From NCBI GenBank assembly GCA_946411505.1, contig CAMKEG010000004.1, positions 62,001 to 126,000 on the forward strand: a stretch of DNA of 64,000 nucleotides, given 5' to 3'. The notes under the pieces are model-generated. The model saw only the letters and a program-made list of their open reading frames with translations. It made no database searches and was not told the DNA's origin. Each line of letters begins with the position of its first letter. Within the stretch, counting starts at the first letter, position 1. The position numbers were made by a program, and so were the translations under genes. Source of the stretch: an uncultured Treponema sp. (GTDB taxonomy: Bacteria > Spirochaetota > Spirochaetia > Treponematales > Treponemataceae). Of the stretch, positions 20,117-28,431 are shown one piece after another.

Positions 20117-20756
20117 GCTTTAACCTCCTCTCGATGATTCGCGACAAAACGGAAATTGGAAGCAGAATAATAAAATACGCGGCGACCAAAAGCAAAAGCG
20201 ATTCCTCGGTCTTGTAGTAAAGGCCGATCAAATCCTTTGCGACAAACATCAAGTCGGCCAAGGCGACCGCGCTAAAGACAGAAGTTTCCTTTAGCAAAAA
20301 GATTATGTTGGCCACGACTCCCGGAACGGAAAGCGCCGCCGCTTGCGGGAGCACGACATATTCCACCAGCTGCCGTTTGTTGAGGCCGACGCACATGCCG
20401 CTTTCCAACTGGACGCGGCCGACGGATTCCAAGGCGCTTCTAAAAGTTTCGGCCATGTAAGAGCCGCCCAAAAAAGTCAGGCCGATGACGCCGCATTGTT
20501 CGCCGGAAAGCTTTATTCCCAAGCGCGGAAGGGCAAAGTACAAAAAGAACAATTGAATCAAAAGCGGCGTGTTGCGCGACAGTTCCGTGTAGGCGCGAAC
20601 GATAAAAGACAAGGCGGGAACCTTCCAATAGCGGACAAGGGCGCAGAAAATTCCCGCAAAGAAAGAAAGCGCTATTCCTATAAAGCCAATCCGCAACGTA
20701 AGGCAAGCGGCCTCTACATACAACGGAAGAACTTTTTTTATAAAATCAAAATCCAT
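20103..20756 (-). CDS. Polar amino-acid ABC transporter permease (first)
   Basis: 217 aa from the ATG at 20756, which begins MDFDFIKKVLPLYVEAACLTLR, the usual start of this family; the open frame upstream runs through a terminator hairpin and is not credible. Five membrane helices are likely. The coupling loop is ESVGRVQLESGMCVGLNKRQ, preceded by YTELSRNTPLLIQLFFLYFALP, typical of HisM/GlnP permeases. It follows the binding-protein gene after an intercistronic hairpin, which should lower its expression relative to that protein. Confidence 0.88.
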   Translation of the reverse strand: MDFDFIKKVLPLYVEAACLTLRIGFIGIALSFFAGIFCALVRYWKVPALSFIVRAYTELSRNTPLLIQLFFLYFALPRLGIKLSGEQCGVIGLTFLGGSYMAETFRSALESVGRVQLESGMCVGLNKRQLVEYVVLPQAAALSVPGVVANIIFLLKETSVFSAVALADLMFVAKDLIGLYYKTEESLLLLVAAYFIILLPISVLSRIIERRLKRGQY

Positions 20757-20773
20757 CACAACCTGCGGTTTGG

Positions 20774-20805
20774 CAAAAAAAAATTGCCCGGTTTGTCCGG
20801 GCAAT
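20774..20805 (-). terminator. Intercistronic terminator/attenuator after the binding-protein gene
   Basis: Minus strand: ATTGCCCGG-loop-CCGGGCAAT, a perfect 9-bp stem, followed by nine or more U. It lies between the binding-protein gene and the first permease gene of the same operon. Partial termination here would give more binding protein than membrane components, as is common in ABC operons. Confidence 0.85.
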
Positions 20806-20832
20806 TAATAGCATGCCAACGGCTTTTATATT

Positions 20833-21684
20833 TTACAACTTTCCGCCTTCTACTACAAGACTGTCAGCGTCGGAATCTTTTCCGTATACGCTGCGGAGCG
20901 TGGCCTCGTAGTCGGCGTGGAAGAACTTTTCTTTTCCAAGCTGGACAATCTCGTTGTTGAGCCAGTCAAGCAAATCCTTGTTTCCCTTCTGGACTGCGGG
21001 AGCGATTGCGTCAAGGCTTCCGATTGAGTCGGCGCCGGCTCCGACAGCGAACGTCGGGTTTTCAATCGCCCAGGCAAGGACTTCCGTGTTGTCGGTTGAA
21101 AGGCCGTCGCCGCGTCCGTCCAAAAGCGCGTTGTAGGCTTCTGAATACTGGTCAAACTTTAGAAGCTTGATTTTGGGATAGTTTTTTGAAAAGTAGGACT
21201 CGGCGGTTGTTCCCTTGGCGATAATCAAAGTCTTTCCGTTAAGCTGGGCGGGGTCTGTGATCAAAGCCTTTTTGGGCGAGACGATTCCCAGGGCCACCTT
21301 CATGTAGGGAAGGGCAAAGTCAACTTTTTGCGCGCGCTCGGGCGTTACGGTAAAGTTGGCGAGAACGACGTCAACTTTTCCTGTGGCCAAAACCTCGACG
21401 CGGGCCGCCGCTTCCACCGGAACGTACTTTACTTTTACTCCCAAATCTTTTGCGATGCGGTTTCCAAAGTAAACGTCGTAGCCCTGGTACTCGCCGTTTT
21501 CGTCAACGTAGCCAAAGGGCTTTTTGTCGCTGAAGACCGCGATTTTAATTGTCTTGCTCTTTTTGATTTCGGCAACGCTTCGTCCGTTGGCGGGCTTGGC
21601 GAAAACTGTCTGGCTTGCGGCCGCGGCAACGATAAGGGCGGCGGCGAGCGTCTTAGTGATTTTTCCAAAATTCTTTGCGTTCAT
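20833..21684 (-). CDS. Polar amino-acid (probably cyst(e)ine) substrate-binding protein
   Basis: 283 aa. Signal peptide ending AASQTVFA, with no lipobox Cys. It has a periplasmic binding fold of the SBP_bac_3 family: KTIKIAVFSDKKPFGYVDENG, GYDVYFGNRIAKDLGVKVKYV, NFTVTPERAQKVDFALPYM. It delivers a polar amino acid to the two permeases. metY ends 34 bp upstream on the same strand, and the operon starts with a leader peptide rich in Cys codons, so a sulfur amino acid such as cystine is the best guess. The family alone does not fix specificity. Confidence 0.88.
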   Translation of the reverse strand: MNAKNFGKITKTLAAALIVAAAASQTVFAKPANGRSVAEIKKSKTIKIAVFSDKKPFGYVDENGEYQGYDVYFGNRIAKDLGVKVKYVPVEAAARVEVLATGKVDVVLANFTVTPERAQKVDFALPYMKVALGIVSPKKALITDPAQLNGKTLIIAKGTTAESYFSKNYPKIKLLKFDQYSEAYNALLDGRGDGLSTDNTEVLAWAIENPTFAVGAGADSIGSLDAIAPAVQKGNKDLLDWLNNEIVQLGKEKFFHADYEATLRSVYGKDSDADSLVVEGGKL

Positions 21685-21718
21685 AATTGTATCTCCTTAA
21701 AATTATTGTTTGTGTTTT

Positions 21719-23002
21719 TTAGTTGGCGGCGTTAAAGCCGTTCTCCAAGTCGGCGATGATGTCGTCGATGTGCTCCGTTCCGATAGAAAGGCGGATCGTG
21801 CTCTGGGTGATTCCCTGGTCGGCAAGCTCCGCGTCGCTCAGCTGGCTGTGCGTCGTTGTGGCCGGGTGGATAACCAAGCTCTTTACGTCGGCGACGTTGG
21901 CAAGCAAGCTGAAGATTTTCAAATTGTCGATGAACTTCCAAGCCGCGTCCTTTCCGCCCTTGATTTCAAAGGTGAAAATCGAGCCGCCGCCGTTGGGGAA
22001 GTACTTTTGGTAAAGCGCGTGGTCGGGATGGTCGGGCAAAGACGGATGGTTGACTTTGGCGACCTTGGGATGCTTTGAAAGGTATTCGACAACCTTCTTT
22101 GTGTTCTCGGCGTGGCGTTCCAAGCGCAGCGAAAGCGTTTCCGTTCCCTGCAACAAAAGGAAGGCGTTGAAGGGGCTGATTGAAGCGCCTTGGTCTCGCA
22201 AGAGAATCGCGCGAATGTATGTGACAAAGGCGGCCGGGCCAACTGCGTCCGCGAAAGAAACTCCGTGGTAGCTGGGGTTGGGCGCGGCGATTGGCGCGTA
22301 CTTTCCGCTCTTTTTCCAGTCAAACTTGCCTGAGTCTACAATCACGCCGCCAAGGGTCGTTCCGTGGCCGCCGATGAATTTTGTGGCGGAGTGAACGACA
22401 ATGTCGGCGCCATGCTCGATCGGGCGGATAAGGTATGGGGTTCCAAAAGTGTTGTCGATTACGACGGGAATTCCATGCTTGTGGGCGATGCTGGCAATCG
22501 CGTCAATGTCAGGAATGTCGCTGTTGGGGTTTCCCAAAGTCTCAAGGTAAACGGCCTTTGTGTTGGGCTTAATGGCGCCTTCGACTTCCTTAAGGTCGTG
22601 GGCGTTGACAAAAGTTGTCTCAACTCCAAACTGCTTTAGCGTGTGCGAAAGCAAGTTATAAGTTCCGCCGTAGATTGTCTTTTGCGCGACGATGTGCTCG
22701 CCGGCTTGGGCCAAGGCCTCAATCGTGTAGGTGATTGCGGCCGCTCCGGAAGCGACGGCCAAGGCCGCGACTCCGCCTTCGAGCGCGGCGATGCGCTTTT
22801 CAAACACGTCTTGGGTTGAGTTGGTCAAGCGGCCATAAATGTTTCCGGCGTCGGCCAAGCCAAAGCGGTCGGCCGCGTGCTTGGAATTGTGGAAGACATA
22901 CGACGTCGTTTGGTAGATCGGCACCGCGCGAGAGTCTGTCGTGGGGTCGGCCTGTTCCTGGCCAACGTGCAGCTGCAATGTTTCAAACTTATAATTAGAC
23001 AT
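21719..23002 (-). CDS. metY: O-acetylhomoserine sulfhydrylase (PLP enzyme)
   Basis: 427 aa, the usual length of MetY. Opening [26 protein letters not shown] (family hallmark), PLP site [20 protein letters not shown] with the Schiff-base Lys in SATK, and N/C-terminal segments typical of the Cys/Met metabolism PLP superfamily. It makes homocysteine from O-acetylhomoserine and sulfide, or with some acceptors acts as a cysteine-forming enzyme. First full-length gene of an operon with an amino-acid ABC transporter; a 25-codon leader peptide ending CCLFC lies 141 bp upstream. Ribosome site AGGAG 8-12 nt before the ATG. Confidence 0.95.
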   Translation of the reverse strand: MSNYKFETLQLHVGQEQADPTTDSRAVPIYQTTSYVFHNSKHAADRFGLADAGNIYGRLTNSTQDVFEKRIAALEGGVAALAVASGAAAITYTIEALAQAGEHIVAQKTIYGGTYNLLSHTLKQFGVETTFVNAHDLKEVEGAIKPNTKAVYLETLGNPNSDIPDIDAIASIAHKHGIPVVIDNTFGTPYLIRPIEHGADIVVHSATKFIGGHGTTLGGVIVDSGKFDWKKSGKYAPIAAPNPSYHGVSFADAVGPAAFVTYIRAILLRDQGASISPFNAFLLLQGTETLSLRLERHAENTKKVVEYLSKHPKVAKVNHPSLPDHPDHALYQKYFPNGGGSIFTFEIKGGKDAAWKFIDNLKIFSLLANVADVKSLVIHPATTTHSQLSDAELADQGITQSTIRLSIGTEHIDDIIADLENGFNAAN

Positions 23003-23142
23003 AATGATATTCTCCTATGAAAATAAATGGTTCGGCTTTGGCCTAAAAAAGCCAAGCGGTTTTTTGCGGGCGGTCGTAAAAAATGGCCGCGGCAAAATCC
23101 AAAATAAAATAGCGTTGGATTATTGGCTAAAGGTCTTTCAGC

Positions 23143-23220
23143 CTAACAGAAAAGACAACAGGGGCGCATGCGTCCGTTACGGAAATTTTCTCTTACGAGT
23201 TTTTCAAAATAAACTTTCAT
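23143..23220 (-). CDS. Cysteine-rich leader peptide (candidate cysteine attenuator) of the metY operon
   Basis: 25-codon ORF starting ATG at 23220, behind a near-perfect ribosome site (AAAAGGAGG, then GCGCAGG). Its last nine residues are RMRPCCLFC followed by TAG, so three of the last five codons are TGT. A hairpin with a GGCT...AGCC stem begins at the stop codon. This layout matches leader peptides that sense aminoacyl-tRNA supply: slow Cys-tRNA would stall ribosomes at the end of the ORF and change folding or Rho access ahead of metY. Cys-rich attenuator peptides are known in mycobacteria; I know of none in spirochaetes. No classic U-tailed terminator is clear between it and metY. Confidence 0.75.
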   Translation of the reverse strand: MKVYFEKLVRENFRNGRMRPCCLFC

Positions 23221-23247
23221 CCTGCGCCTCCTTTTGGAAAAGTGTTT

Positions 23248-23306
23248 AACCTAGTTTGTCAGTAGGTTTATGGTGTTATTATGCGCGGAATTTATATTTT
23301 TGTCAA
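23248..23306 (-). promoter_or_regulatory. metY operon promoter with inverted repeat in the early transcript
   Basis: Minus strand TTGACA (23306-23301), 17-nt spacer, CATAAT (23283-23278), predicting a start near 23271. Immediately downstream is a perfect 6-bp inverted repeat AACCTA-N9-TAGGTT (23268-23248), which could be a repressor site or a 5' RNA hairpin. The leader peptide starts about 50 nt into the transcript. Confidence 0.7.
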
Positions 23307-23372
23307 TAGTTTTTTAAAAAAAAATTTATTTTTTTTCGCGGAACTTTTGAGGCGGAAGGAGCGGAATGGACG

Positions 23373-23520
23373 AAAAAAGGAACCGCCCCTTTTGGGCGGC
23401 TCCAGGTTTGCGGAATTAAACTAGAAAAACATTTTTGTCTGGCACAGTCTTTCTTTAAATAATTCCCCTCCTTGTTATCAAGGCTAGCGCGCATTGGAAA
23501 AAACGCCATCGACTAATAGT
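23373..23520 (-). ncRNA. Candidate small RNA or orphan riboswitch-like transcript with own terminator
   Basis: This sits in the 23221-23599 interval, which has no normal gene. On the minus strand a -10-like TACTAT (23521-23516) is followed by about 115 nt with three pairings: CCTTG-ATAA-CAAGG; GGAATTA paired with TAATTCC about 45 nt later; and a terminator at 23403-23373 (10-bp stem with one mismatch, then TTTTTT). The RNA would end about 100 nt before the metY promoter. A 68-codon ORF starts 6 nt after the -10 but runs through the terminator stem and codes for nothing recognisable. I could not match it to a known RNA class. Confidence 0.4.
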
Positions 23521-23540
23521 ACAAGCCCTTGCATTAATAT

Positions 23541-23577
23541 AAAAAAAGCGGACCGCTTGGAATCGCGGCCCGCCTTT
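23541..23577 (-). terminator. Terminator of pheT
   Basis: Minus strand stem GCGGGCCGC / GCGGTCCGC (one mismatch, 8-nt loop) followed by seven U, 23 bp after the pheT stop codon. Confidence 0.85.
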
Positions 23578-23599
23578 TAGTTTTGCAAGTAATTATCGC

Positions 23600-25321
23600 T
23601 TACATCAATTCCTCAAGGTCAAGCTCGCCGGCGATGCAGGGAACCTGAATCGACCAGTTTTCCAGCACTTGCGGATGCAGCTCGCCAAAGATTCCGACTT
23701 GCTTTCCGTTGACCATGACGCCGGCTTGGCGGCCTGGAATAAAGCGGGGGTCGCTGGTTTCCACAACCTTGTACTCGTGGTCAAGGTAGTAAAGGAGCGA
23801 CGACACTTCGCTGGCCGCGCTGTTGAAGTTGGCGTTGGAGGCCGCGGTGACAAAGCCAAGAGCTTGGCGGGTGCGCGTTCCTGTGTTCTCTTCGGGGCAA
23901 ATGTAGGCGACTTTTCCGATTTCAAAAATCTTGTGCGGGAAAATCGCGTTGGCGCTTTGGGCTTCCGCGCGCAAAAGCGACGGAATGATTGACGGGCGGA
24001 CAAACTGGTAGTTTTCGCTCATCGGGTTGGCCACCTCAATCGCGTTGTCGGCGCTTACGTTCATGCGCTCGATGTAGTCCTTTTTGCTTCCAAGATAGTT
24101 GAAAATCATTTCCTGGTAGTTAAGGCCCACCATGATTTCCTTTGTCTTGCGGCTGTAAACCGTAAGGTCGGACAGCTTTCCGATTGTAAAGGCGTTGGGC
24201 TTTTGCGGGGCAAAGTCCTTTACGCCGCAGCCAATCATAACGTCTTCGATTACGTCAACCTCGTGCAAGAAGTCGTTGCGGTAGGGCGCCGGGCTAAGAA
24301 CGATTTCCCAGTCGCCGCCAACCTGCTTTGTCTCAACCTTGCTTCCCATGCGGGTAAGGGCGTCGACGACCTTCTTAATGTCAAAGTCGCTTCCGAGCAA
24401 TTTGTTGACGGCGCTAAGAGTGGCCTTTGTCGTGGGCTGGAAGTAGAAGGGAACCATGATGTCCTTTCCAAAGCCTGTGTCGTAGGGATGCTTTACCAAA
24501 ATCGGCTTAATGTCGTAGCCCTGGTCGATGAAGTCGCAGGCCACGATGTTGGCGCTCAAAATCAAGCCTTCCATGTTGTCGCCTGTAAGCTCAACCATCA
24601 AGTCCTTGTCGCCAACCTGGACAGCTCCAAGCGTCGCGCTGTTGATAATCGGAGCCATGGACATTACTTCGTCCTTTGCGTCCGACAAAAGCGGGAACTT
24701 TTTGCAGTCCTTAAGAATCCAGCCAAAATCCTTTCCCTTGGGATGGTCGGTCAAAATCTGGCGGCAAGTCATCGGAGCGTCGCACTGGAGAGGCACGAAC
24801 GATGTCTTGTCGGGATCCACGGCGTGGTATTTTACCGGGAACTTGATTTGGTCAACGCGGTAAACGCCCATAGAAATGGACTTGCGCTTGCGGCCAAAGT
24901 TCCAGGCCAGCTTTTCTTGCGTTTGGATTATGTCCTTTAGCATGGGGTCGTCGATGGCTTTTCCGCAAATCATAAAGGCCACCATGTAGGGGCGCACGTC
25001 CTTAAGCTCCGGGTCAACGGTCACGACGCGGTCGCCGTACTTGTCGTTTCCCATGTTGGACATGTATTTGTAGTAGTCGGCGGTTTTTCCGCCCGCGTGC
25101 AATTTTAGCTGGCGGGCCACGCCGTTTGTGGACCAAAGGTCAGGGCGGTTTGTGTCGTTCAATTCGATTTTGATTGCGCGCTCGCTTTCGGGGAGCGTCG
25201 TGTCGGGCTTTTCGTCAAGCTCGGCCTTTGCGCAGGGCAGAACGTCTTCCAGCGCGGCGTAGTCGTATCGCTTTCCAACAGCGTCAAAAAACAATTTTTC
25301 GTTTACTTCTATTTTTGGCAT
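23600..25321 (-). CDS. pheT: Phenylalanyl-tRNA synthetase beta chain (archaeal/spirochaetal short type)
   Basis: 573 aa, much shorter than the roughly 800-aa bacterial beta chain; it lacks the N-terminal EMAP-like and C-terminal anticodon-binding extensions. It starts MPKIEVNEKLFFDAVGKRYD and contains ESERAIKIELNDTNRPDLWS and FLHEVDVIEDVMIGCG, typical of the archaeal-type PheT found in spirochaetes. It forms the alpha2-beta2 enzyme that charges tRNA-Phe. The alpha-chain gene is not adjacent: upstream is a PIN-domain gene. Promoter TATAAT and ribosome site GGAG lie in the 25322-25360 stretch. Confidence 0.93.
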   Translation of the reverse strand: MPKIEVNEKLFFDAVGKRYDYAALEDVLPCAKAELDEKPDTTLPESERAIKIELNDTNRPDLWSTNGVARQLKLHAGGKTADYYKYMSNMGNDKYGDRVVTVDPELKDVRPYMVAFMICGKAIDDPMLKDIIQTQEKLAWNFGRKRKSISMGVYRVDQIKFPVKYHAVDPDKTSFVPLQCDAPMTCRQILTDHPKGKDFGWILKDCKKFPLLSDAKDEVMSMAPIINSATLGAVQVGDKDLMVELTGDNMEGLILSANIVACDFIDQGYDIKPILVKHPYDTGFGKDIMVPFYFQPTTKATLSAVNKLLGSDFDIKKVVDALTRMGSKVETKQVGGDWEIVLSPAPYRNDFLHEVDVIEDVMIGCGVKDFAPQKPNAFTIGKLSDLTVYSRKTKEIMVGLNYQEMIFNYLGSKKDYIERMNVSADNAIEVANPMSENYQFVRPSIIPSLLRAEAQSANAIFPHKIFEIGKVAYICPEENTGTRTRQALGFVTAASNANFNSAASEVSSLLYYLDHEYKVVETSDPRFIPGRQAGVMVNGKQVGIFGELHPQVLENWSIQVPCIAGELDLEELM

Positions 25322-25417
25322 AAATTACTCCAATTTGTGAATTATATTAAATAATAGAAAAAAGTTCAAGAAATATAAAAAACGCGGGCAAAATGGGGCG
25401 GGTCCCAGACGCGCGCT

Positions 25418-25861
25418 TTAGGCGGCGAAGGGGTTTTGGATTTTGGCGCCGGCGATGATTTGTTGGTCGTTCAAGTCTTCGGAATAAACTGTGGCGCAGC
25501 CTGTGTCATTGGCCGCCGAAATTATCAGCGAGTCCCAAAACGAAAACTGGCTTTTTATGCTTATGTCCACGGCGGACAGAATCAGCGGAACGGAGATTTC
25601 CACAACAGGGAAATTGTCGGCGAAAAATTCCACATATTCTTTTGCGGCTTCCTTTGATATGTTTAATTTTTTTTGAGCGACGTTAAAAAATTCCTGCAAG
25701 CATTGCGTTGAAATCACGCCGGTTCCGGAATTAATCGCGCTATTTATAAGGGCAGTCGCGATTTTTTGTTTTCGAGCGTCACTTACGTCCGCGGAATACA
25801 CAAGAATATTAGTGTCAAAAAAGACTTTGCCTTCGGCTGACTTAACTTGCTTATCTTTCAT
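25418..25861 (-). CDS. PIN-domain protein, VapC-like ribonuclease toxin candidate
   Basis: 147 aa. PIN fold with the expected acidic residues: VFFDTNILVYSAD (first Asp), TQCLQEFFNVAQ (Glu), FWDSLIISAANDTGCATVYSEDLND (third and fourth acids). VapC-type PIN proteins cleave RNA, often tRNA or rRNA. The start overlaps the end of the upstream XRE gene by 11 bp, so the two are translated together. This fits a toxin with an HTH antitoxin/regulator, although the more usual VapB partner is a smaller protein. Confidence 0.82.
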   Translation of the reverse strand: MKDKQVKSAEGKVFFDTNILVYSADVSDARKQKIATALINSAINSGTGVISTQCLQEFFNVAQKKLNISKEAAKEYVEFFADNFPVVEISVPLILSAVDISIKSQFSFWDSLIISAANDTGCATVYSEDLNDQQIIAGAKIQNPFAA

Positions 25862-26396
25862 AAAGTTCCTCCCGAGTCCATTTTTGACCGTGTGAATTTG
25901 GATGGTATTTTTCCGACAATTCTTGAAGCTTTTGATACGCCTGCATATGCTTGTCGGGCTTGAGCTTTTCTTCGGTAGCCGCTTGGACCATGCCGGAAAT
26001 CTTTGCCAGCACCTTTAGCTGCTCTTGGTAGACCAGCTTGGGGAGCATTTGGAGGATTGCGTTAAGATAGTAGGAAGGAGCGCGACGAACCGCCAAATAG
26101 TCCGCTCCCGCGCCGGAATCGTGGACGGCGAGGCTTTCCGGCTCCTTTCGCTCGATTTCGTAGGACGTTTCAGGATGTTCGTTTTGCTCCTCGCCAAAGG
26201 ATTTGAGCTGGTCGTCCAAAATCACGTCGTAGGGAACATGGTAAAAATTGGCAAGGTTTACGACGGTTTTTACCGGAGGAACGGCCTCGCCGCTTTCGTA
26301 CTTGATGTACATTTGCCGCGAGATTCCCAAAAAGGAAGCGACCGCCGCCTGCGAGTAATTGTTCTGAATTCTAAGATTTAAAAGGGTCTTATGCAT
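25851..26396 (-). CDS. XRE-family HTH regulator, partner of the PIN protein
   Basis: 181 aa from the ATG at 26396. HTH about 5-60: LLNLRIQNNYSQAAVASFLGISRQMYIKYESGEAVPP. The C-terminal half has charged helices (about 95-181) that could bind and neutralise the downstream PIN protein. The start is set by a near-consensus promoter (TTGACG, 17 nt, TATAAT) whose -10 ends 6 nt before the ATG; there is no Shine-Dalgarno, so a leaderless mRNA is predicted. It could be an ordinary regulator that happens to overlap the PIN gene; the 11-bp overlap argues for a module. Confidence 0.8.
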   Translation of the reverse strand: MHKTLLNLRIQNNYSQAAVASFLGISRQMYIKYESGEAVPPVKTVVNLANFYHVPYDVILDDQLKSFGEEQNEHPETSYEIERKEPESLAVHDSGAGADYLAVRRAPSYYLNAILQMLPKLVYQEQLKVLAKISGMVQAATEEKLKPDKHMQAYQKLQELSEKYHPNSHGQKWTREELYER

Positions 26397-26402
26397 GCGG
26401 AC

Positions 26403-26431
26403 ATTATACAGCGCGTATTTGGACACGTCAA
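26403..26431 (-). promoter_or_regulatory. Leaderless-type promoter of the XRE/PIN pair
   Basis: Minus strand TTGACG (26431-26426), 17-nt spacer, TATAAT (26408-26403), then 6 nt (GTCCGC) to the ATG at 26396. Transcription would begin at or within a base of the start codon. Confidence 0.8.
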
Positions 26432-26499
26432 CTAGAATTTACAAAAAATGTAATGAAAAATTTACTATTTGAGCGGCGCTTGTGCGGCGTCAATTCTCC

Positions 26500-27168
26500 C
26501 TAATACTCAAACGCAAACTGCTTGCCGCTGGCGGACAGGAGCAGGTCGGAGACGGAAACGCGCTGGACTTGCTTTTGGCCGTTAGCGACAAATTCCACCA
26601 CGAGGTCTCCGGAAAGAAGTTCCGAGGCCAAGCGGCCGCCGTAGATTTCCGTAAGCAAGTCCTTGTATTCATCGAGCGACATTTCTTCGCCGGAAATGAG
26701 CGGGGCCATCAAAATGTCGGCAAGGGTTTTGGCGGCGCTGTCTTCCTGCAAAATCGAGGCGGCCAAAGTTTCTGGATTCAAGGTTAGGGCGAAAGTTTTT
26801 TTGCCGTTGGATTGTTTTTTAATGTCGATGAATTCCTTTGGGAATTTTTTTAGGCTTGAAACTTGCGCGCCGGCGGAAAGAGATTTTTGGTCGATGTTGA
26901 CCGAGGCGTTTTGGAAAAAGCTTGCGTTCAACTCGCTTTGAATTTTCTTCGCAATTTCGTCCAAATTCGCTGAATTTTCGCCGTTTTCGTCCGAAATTTG
27001 CTGAATTTGCGTTAAATTTTCGACGAAGGCCGTTCCCAACTGCGAGGAAAAATTTATCGAAAGCTTGTCGTTTTTGTCGCAATTGACGGTTACTTTTAAA
27101 GGGCAGCCGCAAAGAAAAAGCGTCGCGGCAAAAATAAAAAGCGCGGAGAAAAAAATTTTTTTGTTCAT
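26500..27168 (-). CDS. Lipoprotein of unknown function
   Basis: 222 aa. Lipoprotein signal ending ATLFLCGC. The mature part begins with KVTVNCDKNDKLSINFSSQLG, then an Asn/Gln/Glu-rich helical stretch, and ends in predicted beta strands. I do not recognise a domain. It lies 18 bp downstream of the NlpC/P60 gene on the same strand, so the two are probably co-transcribed and may act together in the envelope. Confidence 0.75.
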   Translation of the reverse strand: MNKKIFFSALFIFAATLFLCGCPLKVTVNCDKNDKLSINFSSQLGTAFVENLTQIQQISDENGENSANLDEIAKKIQSELNASFFQNASVNIDQKSLSAGAQVSSLKKFPKEFIDIKKQSNGKKTFALTLNPETLAASILQEDSAAKTLADILMAPLISGEEMSLDEYKDLLTEIYGGRLASELLSGDLVVEFVANGQKQVQRVSVSDLLLSASGKQFAFEY

Positions 27169-27186
27169 AATAATTTAGTTCCTATA

Positions 27187-28305
27187 TTATAAAAAGGCGG
27201 ACAAGGGCAATGTTACACGAAAACCGGTTGAAAGCGCAATGCCCGAGCCGGCGCTTTTGTAAAAGGCCAACGCCGCTCCGTCGCAATCGTTGTAAACTGT
27301 ATAAGAAATGTCTTGCACAAAAGTCAGGCTTGCCTTGCCGGCCTTGATTTTTGGCGTTTGGAAAGAGAAGCCAAAAATGCCAGGGAAGACCGAGCCCCTG
27401 ACCGTTTCGTCGCGGCCCGGCAAGCTTGGGTTTCCAAAATTGATTACGGGGCCCGCGTAAACTTTTACGTAGTCGTTGAAGGTAAGCGAAAGCACAATCG
27501 GAATTTGAAAATTTCTTGTTCCGTGATTGTAGCGGAAAATCGTTCCTACGCCAGGCTGCAATTTCCAAGCGGCGTATCGCGCGTTTGTTTCCAACGAGAT
27601 TCCCCGCCAGTTTAGCATAAAGCGGGCGGTGTCAAAAAAATTCCAGTCACAAAAAAGCGTCGCGTCAAAGATAATGTTGTCCTGCCACCTTTTTGACGTG
27701 GCCTCCGAGTCGCCCAATACAATCGCGTCTTCGTTGCCGTCGGGACTTTCCGAGTCGGGAATGTCTTCCTCGCTCACGATTTCGTCGTCGGGCTTGTCGG
27801 CGACGTCTTCTTTTTCGCCCCTGCCGGAAGGAACGGCGCGTCCTACGGCGGCGAAAGTGTTTTGGTAATATTTTTCTTTCAGCGAGGAAACGATGACGCC
27901 TGTGTTTCCGCCGTCGCTTGCCGCGTGGATGAATTGATTTTTGCCGATGTAAATTCCAAGGTGGCTTATTGAGCCGTCGCCGTTTGTCTTAAAGAAAACC
28001 AAGTCGCCGGGTTCGGCTTCCTCAAGCTTTATTATTTTTGCCCTGGAGTAAATTGCTTTTACCGAGCGGGGCATTTGGACGCCGGCGGATTCGCGGAAAA
28101 CCGTAAAAATCAAGCCCGAACAATCAAAGGCGTCCGGGCCGATGGCTCCGGATTGGTACGGGCATCCGATGTATTGTTTTGCTTGGGCGACGATTTGCTT
28201 TCTGGCTTGCGCCGCCTGTTCCGTAGACATTGTTTTAGCGGCGCAATGGCCGACATAGATAAGAGAAACGGCGATTAATGCAAAAATTTTTCTAGACTTT
28301 GTCAT
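27187..28305 (-). CDS. NlpC/P60 cell-wall peptidase with a C-terminal beta-barrel-like domain
   Basis: 372 aa. Signal peptide ending YVGHCAA. NlpC/P60 domain about 30-165: catalytic Cys in PDAFDCSGLIF, His in SISHLGIYIG, and a third polar residue near QFIHAAS. These enzymes cut gamma-D-Glu-diamino-acid bonds in peptidoglycan stem peptides. After an acidic Asp/Glu/Ser linker (about 168-205), residues 205-372 form alternating strands (WNFFDTARFMLNWRGISLETNARYAAWKL and similar) ending in a hydrophobic strand, like an outer-membrane barrel. An NlpC enzyme tethered to a barrel is unusual and may be anchored in the outer membrane (inference). Confidence 0.82.
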   Translation of the reverse strand: MTKSRKIFALIAVSLIYVGHCAAKTMSTEQAAQARKQIVAQAKQYIGCPYQSGAIGPDAFDCSGLIFTVFRESAGVQMPRSVKAIYSRAKIIKLEEAEPGDLVFFKTNGDGSISHLGIYIGKNQFIHAASDGGNTGVIVSSLKEKYYQNTFAAVGRAVPSGRGEKEDVADKPDDEIVSEEDIPDSESPDGNEDAIVLGDSEATSKRWQDNIIFDATLFCDWNFFDTARFMLNWRGISLETNARYAAWKLQPGVGTIFRYNHGTRNFQIPIVLSLTFNDYVKVYAGPVINFGNPSLPGRDETVRGSVFPGIFGFSFQTPKIKAGKASLTFVQDISYTVYNDCDGAALAFYKSAGSGIALSTGFRVTLPLSAFL

Positions 28306-28431
28306 GCTTAGATTTTCGGCTTTTTGAAAAATAATTTTACTATTTTAATTGAAAGAATGGCGTTAAAATTTCGCTAAAATCAATCTAAAAAAATCCGATA
28401 ATTTAAGCGGAATATTCTCTATTGGGGTTTT

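Noticed and set aside
23003..23142. SAM (S-box) or T-box riboswitch upstream of metY
   Set aside because: No S-box core and no T-box GGGTGGNACCGCG-type motif seen; the leader peptide explains the region better.
23303..23509. 68-codon minus-strand ORF with a -10 box 6 nt upstream
   Set aside because: Its second half is a terminator stem plus U-tract and the peptide is unlike any protein; treated as a candidate RNA instead.
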